The notes under the pieces were generated by a model, which worked only from the letters and a program-made list of their open reading frames with translations, was not told the origin of the DNA and searched no databases. A DNA stretch of 9,076 bases, from the NCBI GenBank assembly GCA_026990725.1, contig JALXCX010000021.1, positions 1-9,076 on the forward strand, written 5' to 3'. How positions within the stretch are numbered: position 1 is the stretch's first letter; each line of letters opens with the position of its first letter. The position numbers and the translations under genes were made by a program. Source of the DNA: Desulfobulbaceae bacterium (GTDB lineage: Bacteria; Desulfobacterota; Desulfobulbia; Desulfobulbales; Desulfobulbaceae). Shown one piece after another: positions 1 to 6,689 of the stretch.

Positions 1-801
1 AATAAACCATTTGGAACTTGAAGAATGCGTTTTTTTAAGAAGCTGATACTTCATTTTTGTAAATTCATCCCATAGGTCCTGGGCCTGAAGGTCGACCTCG
101 CTGAGTTTCCATTGTCGCAACGGGTCGTTTTTTCTGCGTTCAAAACGTCGAGACTGTTCATCCTTTGAAACAGAGAAGTAGAGTTTCAACAAAACTGTCT
201 GGCCGTCATCGATAAAGTTTTTTTCATAGCTGGATACTTTTTTCATAAAACGTTTGTATTGTGCTTTTGTACAAAATCCCATAACCGGCTCAACCATGGC
301 CCGGTTGTACCATGAACGGTCAAAGAGGACCATTTCCCCGGAACGGGGAAACTGTTCAATATAACGTTTCATGTGCAGTTCTGTGCGTTGTTCATGATTC
401 GGTTTGCCAAGAGCAACAACCCGGTAATGCTTTTCGTTCATGTATCGTGTTGTTCGACGTATGGTCCCTCCTTTACCTGAAGCATCACGTCCGTCAAAAA
501 GTATGATCATTTTTTTACCGGTGCGTTCGAGATGGCGCTGCAGTTTAATAAGTTCTGCCTGGAAGGGTTTGAGTTCTTCGGAGTTAGAATATTTTTCAAG
601 AGCCGTACGGAGGATTTTATCTTTGTCTTTTCTTCGCAAAACCTTACGGATTTTTTTCCAATCTTCTCCGGGGTTTTCAACTCTATCAATATTCTTGCCG
701 ATGCGGGTTAAAGCCTCTTCAATGACTTGGGAAAGTCGGGCTGGAGAATTTGCTATTCTAGCAGAAGGTTTTTTTTTCGTTGCCCGTCGTTTTGCTGCCA
801 T
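1..801 (-). CDS. ppk2: Polyphosphate kinase 2 (PPK2 family, class I-like), 3' end cut by window edge
   Basis: The product transfers phosphate between inorganic polyphosphate and nucleotides (typically polyP plus NDP giving NTP) in the cytoplasm. Only the first 267 residues are inside the window; the frame is open through base 1, so the C-terminus is missing. Seen in the translation: a Lys/Arg-rich N-terminus (residues 1-11), a helical region to about residue 95, a Walker A loop GRDASGKGG (104-112) after a hydrophobic strand, a Walker B-type DRSWYNRA (161-168) followed by VEPVMGFC, and the lid with ERRKNDPLRQWKLSEVD (221-237). These match single-domain PPK2 proteins; the GRDASGKGG form of the P-loop fits class I (NDP-phosphorylating) better than class III, which usually has a MDTAGK-type loop. 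The ATG at 799-801 is preceded by a good AAGGAG at 5-nt spacing. The gene follows the cardiolipin synthase gene on the same strand, 121 bp downstream. Family assignment is very secure; substrate preference is inferred. Confidence 0.93.
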   Translation of the reverse strand, partial: MAAKRRATKKKPSARIANSPARLSQVIEEALTRIGKNIDRVENPGEDWKKIRKVLRRKDKDKILRTALEKYSNSEELKPFQAELIKLQRHLERTGKKMIILFDGRDASGKGGTIRRTTRYMNEKHYRVVALGKPNHEQRTELHMKRYIEQFPRSGEMVLFDRSWYNRAMVEPVMGFCTKAQYKRFMKKVSSYEKNFIDDGQTVLLKLYFSVSKDEQSRRFERRKNDPLRQWKLSEVDLQAQDLWDEFTKMKYQLLKKTHSSSSKWFI

Positions 802-806
802 GCCAA

Positions 807-812
807 CTCCTT
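807..812 (-). promoter_or_regulatory. Ribosome binding site of ppk2
   Basis: On the minus strand this reads AAGGAG and ends 5 nt before the ATG at 801. It fixes the ppk2 start and is the only strong Shine-Dalgarno sequence in front of any gene in this window. Confidence 0.75.
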
Positions 813-922
813 GAGAAACCATTTTGAACGAAAAAATCGTCTGATGTTGCTTACCACAAAACTAAAAAATATGAAATCAGCAAAGTGTTGTGCCAGGCTC
901 CATGAAAATATTATGTTTGGAG

Positions 923-2383
923 TTACAAGAGCGGTCCGACAAGAAGCGCCACGTTTTCCTTGAATCGCTGACCAAATGATCTGTTATGGCATGCTGCCAA
1001 ATCCAAAAAGTTCGAACCGGCGATATAGTCTGTCTGAAGTTTTCGTAACTGGCCGGTAAACTCTTTGTTGTAAATAAAAAGTGTCATTTCAAAGTTTAAC
1101 CAGAAAGAGCGCATATCCAAATTGACAGAGCCAAACAGGCAGAAATCATTATCCACGGTGATTGTTTTTGAATGCAGTAAGCCATTTGAAAAAAGCATTA
1201 TATGAACCCCCGCCTGGATGAGTTCCTCAAACATGGCCTGGCTGGCATAATGGACAAGTTTAGAATCATTTTTCTGCGGGACAACGACCGTTACCCTGAC
1301 GCCTCTGCCAGCTGCAGATTTGAGAGCTGACAGGATCGCATTATCCGGGACAAAATACGGCGTAGTAAGAATAATTTCTTCACGGGCGGCATAGATTGTT
1401 GTCAGCAACAGGTCATGGATTGCGTCTTCACGAAAGCCGGGGCCTGAAGGGACGAGCTGCACAACAGCGTTCCCGGCGCTTTTACGTTGGAAAAGATTTT
1501 TCTGTTCAAGCAAGGTGTCAATGGATCCACCTGTTTCCAAGGTCCAGTCGTAGAGAAAGGCCGCAAGCATTACCTCGATTATCGGCCCTTTGATCCGTAC
1601 CATGGAATCCTTCCATTCGCCAACGCCACTGTCCTGTTTGAAAAATTTAGGGTCAACAAGATTCTGGCTTCCTGTATAGGCAGTTATTGAGTCTATGATG
1701 ACAAGTTTTCTGTGATTTCTTAGATCCACTCGGACAAAAAAATACCTGAACAGTCCCGCCGGCAGAACTTCGATAACTTCAACACCTGCCGCGCGCAATC
1801 TTTTGGGTATTTTACTTTTAAGAAATTTTCGGCTGCCAATTGAATCCAGCATGATTCTGCAGGCAACTCCCCTGTTTGCGGCATCTATAACTGCAGCAAG
1901 TACATCATCAGCAGTTCCTCCGCTTTCCAGGATGTAAAACTGTAAGTAACAGAAATTTGAAGCCTTTTTAATGTCATGTATCAGCTCAGTGAAAAAATGA
2001 TCAGAAGTGTCAACTAACTGGAGCTCATTGCCCGGCAGGGCCGGAATATTAAAATAGGCAGCAATCTGTCGACAGATCGGCACGCATTCCGGGTTGATAT
2101 TTTGCAGATCAACGTCTCGAATTCCCTTGAGGCGTGAGGACCACTCATGAAGAAAATTCAGGTTGGCAGCAGCCCTTTGGGCCCTTTTTTCTCCCAGTCT
2201 GTTTTCGCCAAACATTAAGTAAATGACTGCTCCGGCAACGGGGAGCATTAAGATGACGACCAGCCAGGCCAAAGTAACGCTTGCGGCTCTTTTGCGCATG
2301 ATAACCCGGACAGAAAGCCCGATACGGAGAGCAAGATCTGTCAGAAAAATCAGAAAAGTTATTATCCAGTTGATATGTTCCAT
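923..2383 (-). CDS. cls: Cardiolipin synthase (phospholipase D superfamily, ClsA type)
   Basis: A membrane enzyme that makes cardiolipin by phosphatidyl transfer (two phosphatidylglycerols giving cardiolipin plus glycerol in the ClsA type). From the ATG at 2383 it is 486 residues, the usual ClsA length. Two N-terminal hydrophobic segments (about 5-26 and 34-58) are followed by the conserved GENRLG turn. Two HKD motifs are complete: H224-K226-D231 with a downstream GSQN, and H404-K406-D411 followed by GSVNLDMRSF. With this start the catalytic numbering equals that of E. coli ClsA as I recall it, which supports the ATG. An in-frame TTG at 2416 would add 11 polar residues (MQRRYKNDHTD); neither start has a convincing Shine-Dalgarno. 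The C-terminus ENVALLVGPLL resembles the usual ClsA ending. It is transcribed divergently from argJ, and no strong promoter is visible on its strand. No truncation or missing residue is seen. Confidence 0.95.
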   Translation of the reverse strand: MEHINWIITFLIFLTDLALRIGLSVRVIMRKRAASVTLAWLVVILMLPVAGAVIYLMFGENRLGEKRAQRAAANLNFLHEWSSRLKGIRDVDLQNINPECVPICRQIAAYFNIPALPGNELQLVDTSDHFFTELIHDIKKASNFCYLQFYILESGGTADDVLAAVIDAANRGVACRIMLDSIGSRKFLKSKIPKRLRAAGVEVIEVLPAGLFRYFFVRVDLRNHRKLVIIDSITAYTGSQNLVDPKFFKQDSGVGEWKDSMVRIKGPIIEVMLAAFLYDWTLETGGSIDTLLEQKNLFQRKSAGNAVVQLVPSGPGFREDAIHDLLLTTIYAAREEIILTTPYFVPDNAILSALKSAAGRGVRVTVVVPQKNDSKLVHYASQAMFEELIQAGVHIMLFSNGLLHSKTITVDNDFCLFGSVNLDMRSFWLNFEMTLFIYNKEFTGQLRKLQTDYIAGSNFLDLAACHNRSFGQRFKENVALLVGPLL

Positions 2384-2408
2384 GTCTGTATGATCGTTTT
2401 TGTAACGC

Positions 2409-2426
2409 CTCTGCAAATGAGCAGAG
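2409..2426. repeat. Small inverted repeat in the cls leader
   Basis: CTCTGC (2409-2414) and GCAGAG (2421-2426) form a perfect 6-bp dyad around a 6-nt loop. It lies in the presumed 5' leader of the cls gene and overlaps the alternative TTG start at 2414-2416, so a hairpin here would disfavour use of that start. No T-run follows on either strand, so it is not a terminator. It may be chance. Confidence 0.3.
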
Positions 2427-2493
2427 AACCTGATATCTTCATCCTGAGTTTAATCTTGTAAACGCAGGAAAAAATGGAGCACAATTTCAACTC

Positions 2494-2522
2494 TACACAA
2501 CTCTGAGACTTTACTGTATAAT
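2494..2522 (+). promoter_or_regulatory. Probable sigma70-type promoter for argJ and its downstream genes
   Basis: A perfect TATAAT (-10) lies at 2517-2522. Seventeen bases upstream is TACACA (2494-2499), which matches TTGACA at four of six positions. The expected transcript start near 2529 gives a leader of about 40 nt before the argJ ATG. The region is the spacer between divergent genes, where a promoter is expected. No operator, riboswitch or ARG-box-like palindrome was recognised. Confidence 0.55.
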
Positions 2523-2570
2523 AGATAAAAAAAGTGATAATCTGTCAAAATTATTTAAAAATTGGTCATT

Positions 2571-3755
2571 ATGAAGATAAAGGGTTTTTCAGCAGCAGCA
2601 GTTCCTGCAAACATACGTTACAGTAATCGTCTTGATCTTGGTTTGATTTTTTCCAAAGTCCCGGCGGTTACAGCTGGTGTGTTTACGACGAGTAAAGTAA
2701 AGGCCGCACCAGTACTGCTTGATATTGAGCGTTTGCAGCAGGGCAGAGCCCAGGCAATACTGGTGAACAGCGGGAATGCCAATGCCTGTACAGGAGAGCA
2801 GGGGATCAAGACAGCCATCGAAACCGCGGCTCTTGCGGCTCGGGAGCTGGGTCTTGACGAGAATTTGGTCCAGGTGGCTTCAACCGGTGTTATTGGCGAG
2901 GTGCTTGAGTCAGAACCGTTCGCCAGGGCCATGCCTGAACTTGTTGAAAAGCTGGCTTCCGAAGGATTTGATGATCTTTCCCAGGCTATCATGACAACAG
3001 ATACAGTTGCCAAGGTGTCAACGGCAACAGTGTGCATAAATGGAACTGAAATCAAGATGATGGGGATTGCCAAAGGGTCTGGCATGATCATGCCCGATAT
3101 GGCAACCATGCTTTGCTTTGTAGTGACTGATACGCAGATTGCCTTTCCCGCACTTAAAGAAGCTGTCCGGTCTGGAGTGGAGACGACTTTTAATAGAATA
3201 ACAATTGATGGCGATACGTCAACCAATGACACCGTTCTTGTTATGGCCAACGGCCTTGCCGGAAATGAGTGGATTGATGAAGATAATCAGGAAGGACAGC
3301 AGATCTTTGCCGAGGCACTCCAGGGAGTTTTCAAGGATCTGGCTTTGCAGATTGTCGCTGATGGTGAGGGGGCAACAAAGGTCGTTACTCTTCGTGTAGC
3401 AGGCGCACGCGAGAAATCCGGAGCCATTAATGCTGCCCGAACCATTGCCAATTCAGCCCTTGTTAAGACAGCCTTTTTTGGCGAAGATGCTAATTGGGGG
3501 AGAATTATTGCCGCTCTTGGCCGATCTGACTGCCGGTTCAATCCCGAGAAAGTTTCCATATCTTTTAATGATGTGATGATGGTTGAAAATGGGCTTGGGC
3601 TTGGCGTTGAGGCAGAAAAAAAGGCAACAGAAATTTTGCGACAGAATGAATTTACCGTAACTATTGATCTCCATGATGGAATCGAAACAGCAGATATCTT
3701 TACCTGCGATTTTTCTTATGAATATGTCAAGATTAACGCCGATTACCGGTCTTAA
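2571..3755 (+). CDS. argJ: Ornithine acetyltransferase / glutamate N-acetyltransferase ArgJ
   Basis: ArgJ moves the acetyl group from N-acetylornithine to glutamate, regenerating N-acetylglutamate in the cyclic arginine pathway. Bifunctional forms also use acetyl-CoA; sequence alone does not settle which this is. From the ATG at 2571 it has 394 residues, normal for the family. Conserved parts seen: DLGLIFS near the N-terminus, AGVFTTSKVKAAPV (35-48), NSGNANACTG (66-75), the oxyanion-hole STGVIGE (104-110), and the autocleavage site KGSGMIMPDMATML (168-181), in which Thr179 after Ala178 becomes the nucleophile and N-terminus of the beta chain. Also present are FNRITIDGDTSTND (207-220), AFFGEDANWGRI (301-312) and the typical C-terminal KINADYRS. 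A TTG at 2562 is in frame and would add three residues; the ATG is preferred because the protein then begins with the usual MKIKGFS-like sequence. It is the first gene of a probable three-gene cluster with sixA-like and CLC genes. Confidence 0.96.
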   Translation: MKIKGFSAAAVPANIRYSNRLDLGLIFSKVPAVTAGVFTTSKVKAAPVLLDIERLQQGRAQAILVNSGNANACTGEQGIKTAIETAALAARELGLDENLVQVASTGVIGEVLESEPFARAMPELVEKLASEGFDDLSQAIMTTDTVAKVSTATVCINGTEIKMMGIAKGSGMIMPDMATMLCFVVTDTQIAFPALKEAVRSGVETTFNRITIDGDTSTNDTVLVMANGLAGNEWIDEDNQEGQQIFAEALQGVFKDLALQIVADGEGATKVVTLRVAGAREKSGAINAARTIANSALVKTAFFGEDANWGRIIAALGRSDCRFNPEKVSISFNDVMMVENGLGLGVEAEKKATEILRQNEFTVTIDLHDGIETADIFTCDFSYEYVKINADYRS

Positions 3756-3797
3756 AACCGGACAGATGACACATTTTGAGAAAACAGGTCTTTTTTT

Positions 3798-4313
3798 ATG
3801 AAACAGTTGCTTCTCTGTCGACATGCCAAGTCAAGTTGGAAGAATCCAAAGCTTTCTGACCCGGAGCGTCCCTTAAACAAAAGAGGGAAGCATGATGCCC
3901 CGATAATGGGAAAACGGTTGGCTCAGAGGGGGATGGTTCCGGATCAGATTATCTGCAGTCCAGCAAAAAGAGCCCGGAAGACAGCCGCCAGATTATGCAG
4001 GGGCATGCAGTTGTGCAGTGATGTAATCCAAATTCGGCATCGTATTTACGACACCAACACCAGTGGACTGTATAAGGTGATTAGTCAGGAAAATGATCGT
4101 TGTCAGCGTTTGCTCCTTGTTGGCCATAATTTTGAATTAACCGATCTGGTGAATGACCTGGCTCCAGTGGATATTTATAATGTCCCGACCTGTGGCATTG
4201 TCGCGTATGGACTTGCTATAAATTCCTGGAAGGATATATATGGATATCAACAGAATAAACAGGCAGAATTCTTGTTTTTTGATTATCCGAAAAAACAATA
4301 TGTTGGCCGATAA
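3798..4313 (+). CDS. sixA: SixA-like histidine phosphatase (phosphoglycerate mutase-like superfamily)
   Basis: A 171-residue cytoplasmic protein of the histidine phosphatase superfamily, closest in layout to SixA, which removes phosphate from phosphohistidine of phosphotransfer proteins. Seen: the N-terminal LLLCRHAKSSW with catalytic Arg8-His9, the family signature DPERPLNKRGKHDAP (21-35), the second-arginine loop CSPAKRARKTA (53-63) and the second catalytic histidine in LLVGHN (His110). The short length, with no extra cap domain, fits SixA rather than phosphoglycerate mutase. Only a weak AGG-like element lies upstream, before a T7 run that directly precedes the ATG. It starts 42 bp after argJ, and its TAA overlaps the next ATG by one base, so translation of the CLC gene is probably coupled to it. 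The true substrate is unknown; no histidine kinase, phosphotransfer protein or PTS gene is nearby. Confidence 0.85.
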   Translation: MKQLLLCRHAKSSWKNPKLSDPERPLNKRGKHDAPIMGKRLAQRGMVPDQIICSPAKRARKTAARLCRGMQLCSDVIQIRHRIYDTNTSGLYKVISQENDRCQRLLLVGHNFELTDLVNDLAPVDIYNVPTCGIVAYGLAINSWKDIYGYQQNKQAEFLFFDYPKKQYVGR

Positions 4314-6424
4314 TGAAAGATGGAAAAAACCGTTACGCTGCGATACTGGACAGACTGGCCCCGCCTGAAGGGCTTCTTCTTCTTATTCTTGCTACAGTAA
4401 TTGGCACGACAACCGGTTTTGCTGCTGTTTTTTTTATTCGTCTTATTGCCCTGATTCAGACCCGATCGTATAGCACTATCCGTTTTCTTTTCCCACATCT
4501 TGGTCTTTTCAGTTATGTTGTTGTTCCGGTTGGTGGAGCCTTGCTTGTTGGCCCGCTCATTGCCTGGTTTGCCCGTGAAGCGAAAGGTCATGGTGTCCCT
4601 GAAGTCATGCAGGCCCTTGTGCTCAGGGGAGGGCGGATACGTCCCAGGGTGGCCATTGCGAAAATTATTGCTTCGGCATTGTGTATAGGCACAGGAGGTT
4701 CAGCAGGTCGGGAAGGGCCCATTGTTCAGGTCGGATCTGCTCTTGGTTCCGGACTTGGCCAGATGTTACGATTATCTGATGATCGTATTAAGAATCTTGT
4801 CGCCTGCGGTGCTGCAGCCGGTATTGCGGCTACGTTTAATGCTCCAATCGCCGGGGTCGCTTTTTCTATTGAAGTTCTGCTGAGCGGGTTGCAGGTCAAG
4901 ATGTTTGGCAACGTGGTTATTGCTTCTGTTTCAGCCTCGATTATAAGTCAGATGTTTCTGGGGGACCGGCCGGCTTTTACAGTCCCTGCATACAGTATGC
5001 ATTCTCCGTTGACCCTGGTTTTTTATCTTTTATTGGGTTTGTCGGCAGCTGTTGTCGGTGTCTTCTTTATTCGGTTACTGGCATGGTTTGAGGATATTTT
5101 TGATGAATGGAAATTTCCCCTGGCTCTTAAACCCGCCGTTGGAGCTTTTCTGCTTGGTCTGCTTGGTTTTGTCTATTTGCATCTGCCGGGAGTAGGTTTT
5201 TCCAGTGTAACCGATTTCCAGCTTGGTATGCCGCTTATTGAGAATATTCCCCATGTGTATGGTTCGGGGTTTACTTTCATAGAAGAGGCTTTGCAGGGCT
5301 CTGTCAATTTCTGGCTGCTCGCCCTTCTTATTATCTTAAAGCCGCTGGCGACTTCATTCACATTGGGTTCAGGTAATTCGGGTGGTGTTTTTGCGCCAGC
5401 TCTTTTTACCGGAGCAGTGCTGGGCGGTGCCATGGGTGTTCTGTTTTCTACCTGGCAGCCAGCAATTGCCGGCCCTCCAGGGGCTTACGCCTTAGTTGGC
5501 ATGGCTGCTGTTTTTGCTGCCTGTGCACGGGCACCACTCACCGCTATGCTCATTGTGTTTGAAATGAGCAATGATTATTCGTTGATTCTGCCCTTGATGG
5601 TGGCTGCTGTCTCAGCCTCTTATCTTGCTCAGGCGCTGTTTCCCGAATCAATTTATTCGATCAAGTTGTCCCGTCGGGGCATTCGTTTTGCCGAGGGACG
5701 TGATATGGATATTATGCAGGGAGTACAGGTCGGAGAAGTTATGAATGAACAGCCTGTAACAATAGGTAAAAATCAACCTTTGGCCGAGTTGTATCAACAG
5801 TTTCAGGAAACACATTTTCTTGGATTTCCTGTTCTTGATGATCAGGGGAAGTTATGGGGATTTGTCACACTTCAGGATATGGAGGAGTCTCTGGTTGACA
5901 CGGCGGCCAACCTGCGGGGAATGACCGTTGGAGAAGTCGCGGTTAAGGATCCGCTCACTGTTTATCCGGACGATCCTGTCTGGTCAGCAATCAACAAGAT
6001 GTCCCCACGTGATCTTGCCCGGTTACCTGTTGTCAGCAGGGATGAGAAAAATCAACTTCTCGGTCTGATAAGTCGTAGTGATATTCTTCGTGCCTACGAC
6101 GTGGGGATCGTCAGGAAGCAGCGAGGATTGCTGCTTGAGCAGCAGACCCGTCTGCGGCGCGAGGAGTATAATGGATTTATTGAATTTCCTCTTAAAAAAA
6201 ATAGCTATGCCTTGGGAAAATCGCTGCAGGAGATAACATTTCCAGTTTCTGTCAATGTTATTTCTGTAGAACGAGACGGCCAGATAATTATCCCCCGGGG
6301 CAATACGCTCTTTGAAGAAGGGGATATCATAACACTGTTTGGGCGAAAGGAAGATCTGAAGCAAACAAAAGAAAGTTTTCTTCATTATAACGATGAGGTA
6401 CCTTCGTTGCGGGCAGAACAATGA
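4313..6424 (+). CDS. CLC-family chloride channel/transporter with CBS pair and C-terminal RCK_C (TrkA-C) domain
   Basis: A 703-residue inner-membrane anion channel or transporter. The CLC core occupies about residues 18-450 with many hydrophobic helices. Conserved ion-path motifs are visible: GHGVP (92-96, in place of GSGIP), GREGP (132-136, gating Glu134), GGVFAP (357-362) and the pore tyrosine Tyr448 in SIYSI. Two CBS repeats follow (about 473-528 and 538-595), then a stretch rich in Arg and Gln, then an RCK_C/TrkA-C domain (about 622-690) including FPLKKNSYALGKSL and FEEGDIITLFGR. CBS and RCK_C parts are cytosolic and usually bind nucleotides or other small ligands, so gating by a cytoplasmic signal is likely. 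The position of the proton-pathway glutamate of E. coli ClC (Glu203) is Val188 here, in FSIEV, the arrangement seen in animal chloride channels. The ATG overlaps the sixA-like stop (TAATG), with no Shine-Dalgarno of its own. Whether it is a channel or an exchanger is not proven. Confidence 0.93.
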   Translation: MKDGKNRYAAILDRLAPPEGLLLLILATVIGTTTGFAAVFFIRLIALIQTRSYSTIRFLFPHLGLFSYVVVPVGGALLVGPLIAWFAREAKGHGVPEVMQALVLRGGRIRPRVAIAKIIASALCIGTGGSAGREGPIVQVGSALGSGLGQMLRLSDDRIKNLVACGAAAGIAATFNAPIAGVAFSIEVLLSGLQVKMFGNVVIASVSASIISQMFLGDRPAFTVPAYSMHSPLTLVFYLLLGLSAAVVGVFFIRLLAWFEDIFDEWKFPLALKPAVGAFLLGLLGFVYLHLPGVGFSSVTDFQLGMPLIENIPHVYGSGFTFIEEALQGSVNFWLLALLIILKPLATSFTLGSGNSGGVFAPALFTGAVLGGAMGVLFSTWQPAIAGPPGAYALVGMAAVFAACARAPLTAMLIVFEMSNDYSLILPLMVAAVSASYLAQALFPESIYSIKLSRRGIRFAEGRDMDIMQGVQVGEVMNEQPVTIGKNQPLAELYQQFQETHFLGFPVLDDQGKLWGFVTLQDMEESLVDTAANLRGMTVGEVAVKDPLTVYPDDPVWSAINKMSPRDLARLPVVSRDEKNQLLGLISRSDILRAYDVGIVRKQRGLLLEQQTRLRREEYNGFIEFPLKKNSYALGKSLQEITFPVSVNVISVERDGQIIIPRGNTLFEEGDIITLFGRKEDLKQTKESFLHYNDEVPSLRAEQ

Positions 6425-6498
6425 TAGTTTATCTGTTGCCGAGACAATGTAAAACGTACCATGTCGTCACTTGTTTTTTTTGTGGGGTACTGCCGTGA

Positions 6499-6526
6499 AA
6501 AAATAAAAAATCTATTTTTTATTTTT
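6499..6526. repeat. AT-only perfect inverted repeat after the CLC gene
   Basis: A 12-bp perfect dyad: the A-rich left arm (6499-6510, one T at 6504) pairs with the T-rich right arm (6515-6526, one A at 6521) across a TCTA loop. It lies 74 bp after the CLC stop, and a separate T8 tract lies at 6474-6481. It could help end transcription of the argJ-sixA-CLC unit, but its stem has no G-C pair, so it is not a standard intrinsic terminator. It may instead be a flexible or protein-bound AT-rich element. Confidence 0.4.
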
Positions 6527-6574
6527 AAAACCTTGGGTTGAGTGATATTGTTAAATAATTGGTAAAGAAGAAAA

Positions 6575-6643
6575 CAACCTGTCCCGCCGCAAGCCAATGG
6601 GTGTGGGGCGTAATTAACGCACCTAAGGTTGGGGTATTGGGCT
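6575..6643 (+). other. GC-rich segment with folding potential in the leader of the roadblock operon
   Basis: Within the gene-free stretch 6425-6689, this segment is much richer in G and C than its AT-rich flanks. Possible helices: AGCCAAT (6592-6598) with ATTGGGCT (6636-6643, one bulged G); GCGT with ACGC (6608-6611 and 6617-6620); CAACC (6575-6579) with GGTTG (6627-6631), which competes with the local ACC-TAA-GGT hairpin (6621-6629). I compared it by eye with GEMM (c-di-GMP), cobalamin and SAH riboswitches and found no match. It might be a leader RNA, a small RNA or a protein binding region; no function can be assigned. Confidence 0.3.
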
Positions 6644-6658
6644 AAAAATAAAAAAAGT

Positions 6659-6678
6659 TACAGGTTCTTTCTCCTGTA
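6659..6678. repeat. Hairpin just upstream of the roadblock operon start codon
   Basis: TACAGG (6659-6664) and CCTGTA (6673-6678) are perfect complements around an 8-nt pyrimidine loop. The dyad ends 11 nt before the ATG at 6690. It could be an operator or a leader hairpin affecting ribosome access. No Shine-Dalgarno lies between it and the ATG. Confidence 0.35.
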
Positions 6679-6689
6679 TTCAAAAAATT

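Noticed and set aside
312..814. Plus-strand open frames over the ppk2 region.
   Set aside because: They lie opposite the conserved PPK2 coding sequence and show no recognisable domains.
880..895. Sigma54-like promoter on the minus strand before ppk2 (TGGCAC, then TTGC).
   Set aside because: The spacer between TGGCAC and TTGC is 6 nt, giving 11 bases between the GG and GC elements instead of the required 10, so it probably does not function as a sigma54 site.
2618..3250. A 210-codon open frame antisense to argJ.
   Set aside because: It is low in complexity (Ser/Ala/Val-rich) and lies fully opposite a very well conserved argJ; it is a shadow frame.
3746..3761. CCGGT/ACCGG dyad spanning the argJ stop codon as a terminator.
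   Set aside because: The stem is only 5 bp and no T-run follows directly; the T7 run is about 30 bases away, next to the following start codon.
6436..6481. Stem (GACAATG with CATGTC) followed by a T8 tract after the CLC gene as an intrinsic terminator.
   Set aside because: The stem is short and bulged with a 10-nt loop and lies several bases from the T-run, so it is too weak to call.
6575..6643. Possible GEMM (cyclic di-GMP) riboswitch, because of CGCAAGCC followed by GGGT.
   Set aside because: The conserved GGGCAAACC half and the first stem are absent and CGCAAAGCC is not matched exactly.
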